DNA of 64,000 nucleotides from Paramacrobiotus metropolitanus (taxonomy: Eukaryota; Tardigrada; Eutardigrada; Parachela; Macrobiotidae). Location: positions 1,488,001 through 1,552,000 of the forward strand of contig NW_026570235.1 in the NCBI RefSeq assembly GCF_019649055.1, in the 5' to 3' direction. The position numbers were made by a program, and so were the translations under genes. The notes beneath the pieces were generated by a model. The model was not told where the DNA came from. It was given only the letters and a program-made list of their open reading frames with translations, and did not search any database. Shown here in pieces: positions 47,524-57,895 of the stretch; within the stretch, counting starts at the first letter, position 1, and each line of letters opens with the position of its first letter.

Positions 47524-48808
47524 GGCGTTGTTTGTTTTTTCCTTGTTTTTGTTAAGCACCACTATTGTTCATTACCATTTGCAACTTCAGAATGATGTTT
47601 TTTTTCTTCGGATCTTCAGTTACATTAACTTGAATGGGAATTTATCTGCCGTTACCAGAAATTTTTTTGGTTGCAGAGTTTCTGAAGCGCAGTAGCAAAT
47701 TTTTCACTGCAGTTGGTGGGTCATGGAATGGGCGTTTTCACATGTTGAATATTGGTGTGGTTTAGTGTTTGTAATACATGTGTAATTAAATACGTTGACA
47801 ATTTGCGCCAGTTACATAAATCCAGCGAATTCTGACGAAGAATGACGTAGTTGTAGAAAAACGGTATGGATTGTCTGTGTAAACACAAGTGGTCGGGACT
47901 TTGCGATCGTTGATATTGTTGACTAAATCTTTTCCGATGGCAGACAGAATACCGCAACTGGACTGTGTCAGTTATATCGCAGAGAAAGATCAGGGCATTA
48001 TTATCTCGAGGGATTTAACTGGGAGAGAGAACTTTATTACGGCGCCACGGCCACTTGTCAGACTGACCACTGAGATAATGGACCTCTCAGGAATTCATTC
48101 TTCCCTTCATTGATTAATCATTCTTAACAACGTGTAACATTTAGCTTACTGCCGGTCCGGTCTCTTTGCTCCCTGCTTCAAACAATACACAAAGCGAAAG
48201 AATTTCTTGATTTCATGGGAAAACGCACAAGAAAATATCACAAAGGGCTGGCTAATAAGCTTGCGCTTCTGTCGCCAGCCTAATGGTACATAAGCGTCAT
48301 GAATCGTATTTGTACAATAGATACGAAAGCGTCACGATAAAATGTTTTTCGGATAAGCTTGATGAAAATGCGTGATTTAGCGTATCACCGACGTTGCCCT
48401 TTATACCGGATCACCGGTTGAAAAAAGTGCATATATGAAAATTGTATAAGGTTTTCATTGTGAGGGCCTATCGCTTGCCGCTGACTAAAAACGGAAGAAT
48501 TTCCTATTATGTGTCGAAATGCCTGCGAAATTTGTTAATCATTAAGCGAAATTCCGTGCACTTTTTGTTGTTTTAATGGTCAAATGGCGGGATAAATTAG
48601 ATTAACAGCTGCATCAAATTACAGCACTGAGCCAAGAGGCAAAGAATATTTTCTTGGTTGGAACACGCTATCTGCTGCTATCTGTACATTAGCAAAAAAA
48701 GCAGGTAAACGAAAATGCGATTATCACAAAAATTGATACTACTGTACTTAAGTGCGTAGAAAATCAGAGCAAAGCGCCAGCTGAAATCTACATTTGCAAA
48801 ATACTGAG
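47524..48808. other. Convergent 3' intergenic region
   Basis: Between the 3' ends of the MRE11-like gene (plus) and a membrane protein gene (minus). One 58-codon frame from ATG 47940 (MADRIPQLDCVSYIAEKD) looks mildly protein-like but has no further support. Nothing else is seen. Confidence 0.35.
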
Positions 48809-49852
48809 TTAAACAATAACAACACTGGCTGGGTCATTAAATAACCCGTTTCGCACCGTGCAAATTTCATTTGTTGACCTGGACGCCGGACAGTAGTGAT
48901 GTTGCTGCCGCTGCAGAAATAAATCATACACCTGATTATTCAAACAGCGCGCGTAGGTGTACTCGTTTCCGATGGCGCACGTGCCGATCGGCATAACCGG
49001 TCCGGAGACCGTGGAGATGGCCAGCCGTGAATGACTGATACTGGGACTGGCGGGAACGGATATGCCGTTATTCAACGAACCGGCCGACAGTCCGCTCGGT
49101 CGCCGCTGCGATGTGGACATGGTCAAGCGGCTTTCCAGTGACGCGCGGGATGGTTGCGATTGAAGAATTTCCGACACGTCATGCCACCATTTTTTCATAG
49201 TGAAACTGGACGTACGGCGTCGACGCTTGATGATAATCAAGACCACCGCACCCAGCAACAGCACCGCATTCACTCCCAAAACGATGCCAAACACAATCAG
49301 CACCGTATTATCGCCCTTCTCCACCACCACTGCACGTGTTTTAACACAGTCTTCATCCAGTTTCCGTTCTTTCCCGGCAAAACGATGCCACAAGCGGACG
49401 CAGATCATGTACTCTTGGACCTGCAGTTCTTTGCGGATATGCGAGATGTTCACGGGATACTCGGTGACGTTGGGCTTTAGGAGAACGATACTTTCACCGG
49501 GAATTTTTCGTCCGGCCGCGTTTAGCGGATACACTTCCAACAGTGTAAAGGGACAACAGGGAAATCCGTCAACCGACAACGGTGTCATGTTCCAGTAAAC
49601 GAAAATGTTCTGCTGCGTGGACATTGTCCGCAGATCACTGATTTGGCGTGTGTTACGGGTGATGGCTTGACCGGTACCGATTAATAATCTCGGAGAATCT
49701 TCATCTGCATTATCAGTCTGATCCGCTTCGATGGCGCTGTACATATTCGCCTTGTACACTGGACGATCGGTGGACAGTTTTGTGCAGTGAATTCCGCAAC
49801 ATTGTAATCCCATTATAATCGCAAGAACCATCACAATTTTGATGACATCCAT
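48809..49852 (-). CDS. Single-pass type I membrane protein, unknown family
   Basis: Uninterrupted frame of 347 residues from ATG 49850-49852. An upstream in-frame GTG gives no better start. Signal peptide: MDVIKIVMVLAIIMGLQCCG. The ectodomain, about residues 27-190, contains a beta-sandwich-like stretch (NIFVYWNMTPLSVDGFPCCP, then PNVTEYPVNISHI and YMICVRLWHRF) with N-glycosylation sites and paired Cys, reminiscent of a fibronectin III fold though I cannot prove it. One transmembrane helix follows (VLIVFGIVLGVNAVLLLG...VLIII) with a KRRRR stop-transfer anchor. The Ser-rich cytoplasmic tail ends SVVIV, a possible class II PDZ ligand. The layout suits an adhesion or receptor-like protein. Intronless coding in an intron-rich region is notable. 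A broken partial copy lies 0.7 kb upstream. Confidence 0.75.
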   Translation of the reverse strand: MDVIKIVMVLAIIMGLQCCGIHCTKLSTDRPVYKANMYSAIEADQTDNADEDSPRLLIGTGQAITRNTRQISDLRTMSTQQNIFVYWNMTPLSVDGFPCCPFTLLEVYPLNAAGRKIPGESIVLLKPNVTEYPVNISHIRKELQVQEYMICVRLWHRFAGKERKLDEDCVKTRAVVVEKGDNTVLIVFGIVLGVNAVLLLGAVVLIIIKRRRRTSSFTMKKWWHDVSEILQSQPSRASLESRLTMSTSQRRPSGLSAGSLNNGISVPASPSISHSRLAISTVSGPVMPIGTCAIGNEYTYARCLNNQVYDLFLQRQQHHYCPASRSTNEICTVRNGLFNDPASVVIV

Positions 49853-50560
49853 TTTAAAAATGGTTAGCAACTTCACATAAATAAAGGAATACTTGTGCTA
49901 AAAACACAACCAAAAGCCAGGGCAGCTGTAACAATTTAACGCTTCTTCTGTCACTGGGAATGGTCACTTCCCGCTGAGCGCATGAACTGCATCGGGCGTT
50001 TACTCTGACAGACTGCGATCGGCGATGATGCCAAAGCACGACAAAGCGTTCAGTTTGCTGCTTCTCTTGTAAGAAGTTTGCACTCTGTTTCTCTTTTGGC
50101 CGGCAGAAATTCCTTCCATTATTATCCGGACGACAAGTGGGAGGAGTGTAAAACCCTGTGATAAGTGGGCGTCGTGAGATAGGGAATCAGACCGGTCTTT
50201 AATATTGCCTGCAAACGGTGTGGACATTGGATACTCCTACAGCCTAATTGCCCATAGGCCATAACCATTTACCGGAAGCACCGCATTCTTCCAGTGTAGA
50301 TACCGCTTGAATCGTAGTATGATTAACCGATGGTAAAAACATACAAAAAATTGCAGAAACGTACGAACATGGTTGGTTTGCTTGAAAATAAAAAAAATGA
50401 GGAAGTGGGAGAATTCTTACGAATGTGCCCCTACAAATGCTATAGTTGTAAGAAAATTTGGTAAGTACTGTACACAAACGCATCGCCCAGCAATAATCGA
50501 GAAATGTCTTTCGTAGAGCGATAGCAAACTACTGAATTGACTCGTAAATTTTCATAATAC

Positions 50561-50795
50561 TCCTGGACATACATTTCTTTGCGGATATGAATTATGTTCA
50601 CGACATTGCGGGATATTCGGTGACGTTGGGTTTTAGAAGAACGTTAACGATACTTTCTTCCACCGAGAATTTTCGTTCGGCCGTGTTCAGTGGATAACTT
50701 CCAGCAGAGTGAAGGGACAACACGGAATCCGTCAACCGAGAACGATGTCTGCTGCGTGGACATTGTCCGCAGATTACTAATTCGGCGTATGTTTA
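50561..50795 (-). pseudogene. Partial broken copy of the neighbouring membrane protein gene
   Basis: The segment aligns with about 49411-49650 of the intact gene in the same orientation: for example ttctttgcggatatg, cggtgacgttggg, gggacaacac/aggga, and gcgtggacattgtccgcaga. It carries substitutions, small insertions and a deletion of about 22 bases, so the frame is lost. It covers only part of the ectodomain and is not expected to make a protein. Confidence 0.8.
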
Positions 50796-51413
50796 GTTTT
50801 GTTCATAACATAATTATACAGTACTTATGATTACCGACTTTTACAGTTGAAACAGATTGTATATATTCAGATAAGCACTGTACTGCATTGTAATCGTACC
50901 CATACTCACTGGTCAGGCCATACTGTAATCTCACTGGTTCTCACTGTTATAACAAAATACGGTACTTCATTTGTCAGCTGAAAGTTCGTACACGCGAACG
51001 AAAGATTTGATCTGCGTCTCATTTTAATACTTTCGACTGTAACAGTATACATCTCAACAATACCAATCCGGTCCAATCGGCACACGATAGGCCAAAAACA
51101 AAATATAAAGTACTGCTAACAATAATAGTGCCTCATGCTGAAAAATATCGATAGAGGAAGTAAAATGCTGAAATTACGAGCTGACAAAATAACCATCAAC
51201 TGCATTTTAAAGTACATACATGTCAAAAATCCTGCGAATTTTCTTCACCGTGCAAGACAATAAACGACTGCACAAAATGTGTTCGACAAGTTTTAAACGA
51301 AATATAGAAATATATGAATGACTACACGCACATATACATAACAAAAAGTAGACAAGGTAGATAATAATACTAGGATTTGGTTCCCCAAAGGCAGCTGCAT
51401 AGGCCAAATGTTT
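50796..51413. other. Intergenic region
   Basis: AT-rich, with no supported exon. It contains the 3' end of the next minus-strand gene. Confidence 0.4.
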
Positions 51414-53678
51414 TCACTTTCCTCCACGCGTACGCTTTGTCGGAGCACCGTCTCCCAACACGGCATTTCCCTCCTGCAAAAAAAACAATTTCAGAAAACG
51501 AAGGCACACAACAGTTATTACGCTAACTACAAAGTAGTATGGTGATTGATCATGTTTTAAGTTCTTACTAAATCAGCAGCATCATCATTAGTGCACAAGC
51601 GTATACCTTTGCTGTTCGCTTCATCGTGTTATCTCGAGTCGGTTTAGGTGGCTCTTCAGCTTTTCGCTTCTCAGACCTCAAAGTCCGTTTTTCCGACACA
51701 TCAATTGGTGCCCCAGTAATGACCTCCGCTGCAGAAAGAAATTAATATCAATAATTCGCTAAAAACCTACTTACTGTATAGGCACCCCAACACGTTCGAA
51801 AGTCGACTTACCTATATGGAGCAAGTACATTACATGATACATCACAAACTAACCATGGACTATAGAGAAAAAATCGAAGTTTGTGTTTTTACCTTCCGAA
51901 GCAGTAGCCTTCATGCTGTGGTCCTTTCTGACTGGAGCCTTCTTGGGTAAGCTTTCCGCGGAAGTATCAGTTGCCTGCTTCATTTGTTTCGTGTCGGAAC
52001 GCGAGTTGCCCAAGCGCTTATTATTCAAAAAAGCTTCACCTTCCTAATAACACAAGCAGATTAGCGAAATGTCAACAGTTCTAACTAAAATAAAAAATGT
52101 TATAGAAGAGAAGTACGACTCAGTCTGCACGATTACAAGGTTAAACATATGTTCGTTGTGGAAAAAATTAACAAATAGGAGTATGCAAACAATAAGGTTA
52201 GCATTTAGCGAAGTAACAGTTACAATGTACCTTAGCAGTGGCGATCATCGTACCGCTCTTAACTGGGGGAGCCGGTTTGTCGCCAACAGACGAGTTTTGA
52301 TCTTTCGACGAACCCATGTTATCGCTCTAGAAGGTAAAAGGAAAAACGATTTAAAAGAGGTGAATTTACTGTAGAGTAGCTACAAAGCGACAAAAGCCGC
52401 TTACGCTTTCACTGATATCGTTTCCGGTAGAACTTGCAGGCTCCCTATCCACACTCTTGCTTCCCTTCACGTCCTTTTCGTTTCTCGTTGGTGAAGCGGA
52501 CTTACGATTCGATCCAGCGGAATGCGTCGGACTTGGAGATTTGCCCTTCTGAGCGACGTGCTCCGCGGTGGAACTGACGGCGCTGCCGGACTCAAGCGGA
52601 ACGTCAGTAGTCACAGGCTTCTCGCTTTCGGGAGCACCGGGATTGGGCGCATTCAGACTGCTCTTCGTGACGGGCTGCTATCAAACAAAATTCGAAGAAC
52701 AGTGCAGCAGACCCTCAACCCAAATCAGTTTAGCGTCAGCTGATAAGAAAAGCGTGGTAAATTTGCACACCACCTACGGGTAAGCTTTATGTAATTGTTG
52801 TTAAACGCTTCGCTACTGTATGTCGCGCTTATCAATACAGTACTCGTAAATTCGTAATACGATCGAAATTCGCAGCACCTTCGACTATACTGAACTTCAA
52901 CTTTGATGGGTACTATATATATGTATCAGCCTAAATTTCTGCTGCTAACGCAACATCACAAAAGCGGTACGCACTAACCAAAAGCAGTACGCGTAATAAC
53001 TCGCAATAAACGGCAATGCTAAATATCTGAGCGGCATTCAGCAACACCAAACACGACATAACATGTTTCAACCAGTCAAACAGAAATCCAAGTACTTACA
53101 AGTTACAACTTTAACTCGTGCAGTCGTACTGAATTTTGCATCAGTCGAAACCCGAGAAGTCGCGATAACTTCATAATTATGGAAAAGGAAGTTCAGATTT
53201 TAAAGAACTTTCAGACAGATTTTCTATTGCCCTACTATTATAACATATTTTTTATTATGCGTAGTATAATAATAATTAAAACCAAAATTAAGGTAATAAT
53301 AATAAAACCAAAATTAAGGTGAATGTGAATATAACTGATTTGGTGCAAAATGAATAGGCAATACCTATAAAAATCGATGAACTCAAGTTATTACAGTACC
53401 AGAACCAGCTAAAACAACCTCAAAATAAAAAGCGATTTCTTTAATCAGAAGAAGCTTTTGATATCACACAACACGCTAAAAATATACTTATCTAAATTCC
53501 TTCTACACGCTCATGCATAATTTAGATTTCAGAATAAAATCTCGCAAAATTCTAAGTAAAACTTACTAAAAGTACGGTTAAACTCTCTGAACAGCGCCCG
53601 TACACCGCCACCAAAATCTGCCATTTACTGATTTACCTCATCCGTACTGGAAGCAATTTCCGGAGCTTTGTCGGCCAT
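51414..53678 (-). CDS. Disordered Lys/Ser-rich, probably nuclear protein
   Basis: Six exons in gene order: 53678-53637, 52677-52405, 52326-52231, 52043-51893, 51728-51607, 51473-51414. The sum is 744 bases, 247 residues, all phases agreeing and all introns GT-AG. It starts MADKAPEIASSTDE. The whole chain is rich in Ser, Lys, Thr, Ala, Pro and Glu with almost no large hydrophobics, so it should be disordered. Repeated SPxx sites (KSPSPTHS, SASPTRN) could be phosphorylated. The C-terminal third is basic, with a likely bipartite nuclear signal (SEKRTLRSEKRKAEEPPK) and a tail KRTRGGK. Composition and tail resemble HMGN-like or tardigrade Dsup-like chromatin proteins, but I see no exact nucleosome-binding motif, so this is only a resemblance. 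Two exons near 55.2-55.4 kb may be an alternative 5' end. Confidence 0.68.
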
Positions 53679-55140
53679 TTTTTGAAACTTGAACAACTCA
53701 AATCAGAAACACGCACTGAGAACTTCAGAACATCCCGCGACCGTTTACGTTTTCCTGTCGCTGTACAGCAAAAACCAAACTCGGCGAACTGGAAAGAGTG
53801 CTTTCTTTAAAGAAACTTCAGATAATCAATCAAATGGGAGCTGCTGCATAAAGACTGAAGCATCGATTTACAGATCTTCGGGACACGGGGCACAAAACCT
53901 TAGCGTCGACCAGTCTTACCACAGAACACCATTATAAACATACGACTGTTATGCGCAAAAATCTGTGGCTCACTCCGCACTCGTACAGTGAGTGGTGGTC
54001 CTTTTTCACGAACAGCGAAGTTATGCGGTGGCTCGACAATACCACCGTAACAGGTTCAACGTGCTGTTTAGTGTTTACTACCACGTTATTGGAGTACTAC
54101 GATATGCAGAGTCCTGAAACACTTTCTACTCTAGCAAACGAACGTAAATTACAGCTGCCTACGATACAGATCGACTGAATGAAAGCATACTTTACGCTAC
54201 TTGTTAGCTTTGAGCATACCGACTTGCTCTATGCGGGCTATCCCATTTCGGCATTTTCCATACGACTACGATTACTTCGTACGGATCTCAACTAATGGTC
54301 TAATGCTGATGCCTCCATCCGCCGTATGCGGCAGTCATATTCTATTCGATTCGCCAGTTCAAAATACTATAAATTTAGTACTGTATTTTAAAAATTAACG
54401 TATGATATTTAATTAATAAAGTTTAACGCATTCCAAGACAAACAGCGATCTTTTTTTCTTCGGTTATATAATATTTAATTGGTTACAAATAAGTACGACA
54501 GAAAGAAATTACTTAACACATATTTCAAAAATTCAACTGCGCTTTATAGAAAAATAATTCGAATTCACGTTCAATTTTTATCGAGTTTACCATGCACATG
54601 CACGCCAAGTTTATAAAAGGTCACTGCATGGGCGAAATTATTCCATTAACAGCAGTACTTATTCTATTTACAAAGTAGTACTAGCCACTAAATCACACAA
54701 GCTTTCTACTGTGCTTCAGAAAACAATAAGTATCCAGTTTTAAAGAGTATACCACGCACTTCAATCTGCTAAAGGTCACTACATGATCGAAATTATTCTG
54801 TGCCGTTAAGATTTACTTACTGCTGTAGCTTCCAGCCTTCCACTACTGACAACTTCGAAAATGAGTTGCAAAAAGCAAGTACCAGAGACATTCGCGACAG
54901 CGTAAATTCAGCATCGTCCAGCATATAACAGGAACGTAAATACAGTACGAAGTATACTTAATTTAGTTCAAAACTTCAAGCTTTTACTTATAATGCTAAA
55001 CGTTTTAAATGCTTTTTCATTTTGACATTGTTTTCACGTTGCAAAATTAAAGAACTGATCCGAAAAGGTCAAGCTATACAAATGCTGCAGTTTTAAACCA
55101 GAAATGTTTAAAAATCAGGCGATCTGTGCATTGCGCTTAC
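53679..55140. other. Upstream or intronic region of the disordered nuclear gene
   Basis: AT-rich. Plus-strand frames at 53689-53937 and 53951-54178 have no splice or domain support. If the alternative 5' exons are real, this is part of a long first intron. Confidence 0.3.
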
Positions 55141-55433
55141 CTGCATACGCGTGGTACTGGCGTCTTTCCGTTTGCCTTTGCTTCGCAGCTCCTTCTCGCT
55201 CTGGATAATTTCTAAACAGATAATTCCGTTAGACTGGTATGTAAGTACGTATTCAAATTACAAATCAAGAAATTCGATCTGGTACAGTCGTAAACAATCC
55301 TATGTCTTTATGATTCTGAGAAACCTAATTTACCAAAAAAATAACAAGCAAAGATGACGTTTCCGTAATACGGCATAATTCCATCACTCGTCGGTTGCTT
55401 ACCTGTACGCGCTGTACTGGCTTGACAAACCAT
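55141..55433 (-). CDS. Candidate alternative 5' exons of the disordered nuclear gene
   Basis: Exon 55433-55403 starts at an ATG (MVCQASTART) and ends at GTAAGC. Exon 55211-55141 (EIIQSEKELRSKGKRKDAS) follows tttag and ends at CAG-GTAAGC in phase 0. That phase fits the second exon of the downstream gene at 52677, so the pair could replace its first exon through an upstream promoter. The peptide SEKELRSKGKRKD also resembles SEKRTLRSEKRKAEE of that gene's fifth exon, so it may instead be a duplicated, diverged copy. Confidence 0.45.
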
Positions 55434-55800
55434 TTTATAATGACAAGTGTCGAAATTTTGAAGTCAAAAGTTGACCACTGAACACTGCTAACTGTAAGGT
55501 CAAACAAAATAATATCTCAAATTCAAACCAAAAGGAAACAACGTAATTTACGAAAGACCGAGAAAACAGAAAGCCCAACGAATCTAAACGCGACTGAAAT
55601 TCACCCACCTAACATCTGCAAAACTCGTTGAATTTGGACCAGAGAACCGACGGGCTTGACTTCTGAGTAGTAAATGGTAATGGGTGTGTCTGGTTCATCC
55701 AAGTGCTAATTTTCGGCACCCGTATTGGTTGTCGGCTTGTCGCTGCACCGCCGCTTTCGCGAAGCTTTTCCGAAGGACGTAGCGCTGCATACGTCCACGG

Positions 55801-55830
55801 GTATATATATATATGTATGTATATATATAC
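55801..55830. repeat. TA-rich simple repeat hairpin
   Basis: A run of ta and gtat dinucleotides that is nearly self-complementary (gtatatatatatat against atatatatac). Simple sequence with no evident role. Confidence 0.8.
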
Positions 55831-56191
55831 CTGTAGGTATGGATCCATGTCGAATCCTATTGTAACTTGTAAGTTTGTAACACAGGATAGGGAAAAACTG
55901 AGCTTGTAACTGAGGACAGACAGAACGTTTACTGACAATAGAGAGAAATTTACTGTAAACTCAAGAGACAGAAATGCTGTAACTCAGGATGGGCAGAGAT
56001 GCAGAGGCAGAGGTGGAGCATGTATGTGAACAGTGAAAGAACGCACTGAATGTCATCGTCAGTTGATCCAAAGTTTCAAGCACTAGTTTTTCGTTTACCT
56101 TTCCATAAAACTTCCTAACCAACATCTCAGAAGATAGAAAGAAAAATTTGACGCTTTTTTGATCTCTGATAAGTGTTTTTTTGTGGTGGGG

Positions 56192-56314
56192 AACCAAGAA
56201 AGTTATGCTTGTTTTGGTTTCTCGTAGATATAGCATAGGGTGCAAGCAACGCCTCCAACGGACGGACCTATGCTAAGTCTACGAGAAACCAAAACAAAAT
56301 TAACTTTCTTGGTT
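56192..56314. mobile_element. Foldback element with about 45-base arms
   Basis: The left arm (aaccaagaaagttatgcttg, then ttttggtttctcgtaga and tatagcatagg) pairs with the right arm with only a few mismatches, leaving a loop of about 30 bases. Together they form a 123-base hairpin. This fits a MITE-like foldback, or a transcribed hairpin precursor. Confidence 0.75.
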
Positions 56315-56736
56315 CTCCATAAAAACCTACTTTCAAAATATCAAAAAATTCTAAAATTTTATTCTCTATTCTGAAACATTAACTGGGAAGGTTCGTTAAA
56401 GTGACAACGAAAAACTGATGCTGCAAGTTTTGGAGATAGTGGCAGTCGGAATCAGGTACCCAAAGTCGAGACTAATACTGTACACGTATGCGCGTACGCG
56501 AGGTGGTTGCACTTGCCGCAGACTATTTCGCTAAAATAGCCGTCCAGCTTGCACTCAGGCAATCTTCCCAGTAAACAACTCCACAACAGAAGTTTTTTGC
56601 AGTTATTATGTAATAAAACCCGTCCTTCGGAACAGTCCCCACGGGGACGCCCCGCTAGGGTTTTCTTTTAAACTGCCGGTGTGAGTTTATTGTACGTACA
56701 TTTGTACGTAGTACTAAAACTTAAAAATTTAATTTC

Positions 56737-56791
56737 ACGGGTACTTTAACTGAAACGGGTGCTTTAATTAAACTTTAATTAAAGTACCCGT
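56737..56791. repeat. Hairpin, 13-base exact arms
   Basis: acgggtactttaa and ttaaagtacccgt are exact reverse complements 55 bases apart end to end. The interior repeats a variant (acgggtgctttaatt). Confidence 0.75.
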
Positions 56792-57070
56792 ACTTATACC
56801 GTAGTCGCTGCACTACTGGGCACTTGCTACGTATACCTCCTCTACAGTATGCATATTTCGTATAGACCAGAATTTAAATACTTATTAAATTCTATAAGTT
56901 AGTAAATAAACCGACGTACGCCGTACGGCCGGTCTAAATATTATACAGAGTAATGCATAATGCAGCATACTTATTAAACAGATGCCTATTAAATTATTAA
57001 TGTGATACTTATGCCACTAACCAGGTAAGTAGACTTGACTGTTTTCGCATCTCTGGTCTGGTCTGGTGTG

Positions 57071-57100
57071 ATATTACTAAACCTTAAGGTTTAGTAATAT
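57071..57100. repeat. Perfect 30-base palindrome
   Basis: atattactaaacctt followed directly by aaggtttagtaatat: the two 15-base halves are exact reverse complements with no loop. It is not part of any gene. Confidence 0.85.
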
Positions 57101-57220
57101 TATGGTAGCGCGCAACCCCTGCAGGTTCCGTGTTATACGAGCGTGTTCGATTTCATCCAGTCCGCTTATGCGATAACTCAAAAAATACAGAAAAAAAATC
57201 AAAGAATAAAAATAAAGAGT

Positions 57221-57475
57221 TTACAAGTAAAATTGTTTCACGGAAACGAGATGTTGACGATTTAAGCTTTTTGCGTTCCAAGGATACTCGTACTTCTCCA
57301 GATGCCGCATTGCCTCGTTGGGTCTCGATGCGGATCCGCTGACGGAGATATTCCGTAATCTTCGTGGCTCATTCTTCGCCGGTTTCCTGTCGAGTCTTTT
57401 GTTTAACACCGTTACAATGCGGGTTCGAGAAACTTTCACTTTATGCTCATATAACCAATTCTTCTTGTTCAGATC
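57221..57475 (-). other. Isolated candidate exon
   Basis: After an acceptor (gtttctag) the minus strand is open for about 84 codons (DLNKKNWLYEHKVKVSRTR..., LDRKPAKNEPRRLRN). Composition is basic and protein-like. I cannot find neighbouring exons with certainty. It could be part of a minus-strand gene running towards 55 kb, or a relic. Confidence 0.25.
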
Positions 57476-57895
57476 CTAGAAACAGTGACCGGAAACGGGA
57501 AATCATTGACTGAGAATCGAAAAAGCTAGCAAGTAACTACCCACCCAGGGATGTCAGTTTCATTGCTCTAAGCTTTTACTGAAACTGGATTCACAAGTTG
57601 TTTAGCTTTTTCATCCCAAGAAGAGTTCAATATAAAATGCCTGCCTATGGCCCTATTGATAAAAATGATGCGATTGTAATTTTCCACCAAAAGTCCAAAG
57701 CTTGGAAATAATGACTGAAGTTTTATCGAAGTACTGTACTGATTTGCAAGGAATGCGCCAGGGGGTGGCCGGGACTTACAGACGTTTAGTGGTTTTACTG
57801 GTTTTGAATTCTAACGCAACCATTAGTGATTAGTAAATAACTTCCGTTACTCGCTGATTGCTTTATACTGTATTCTTCAATCTTCATCCGTCGCC

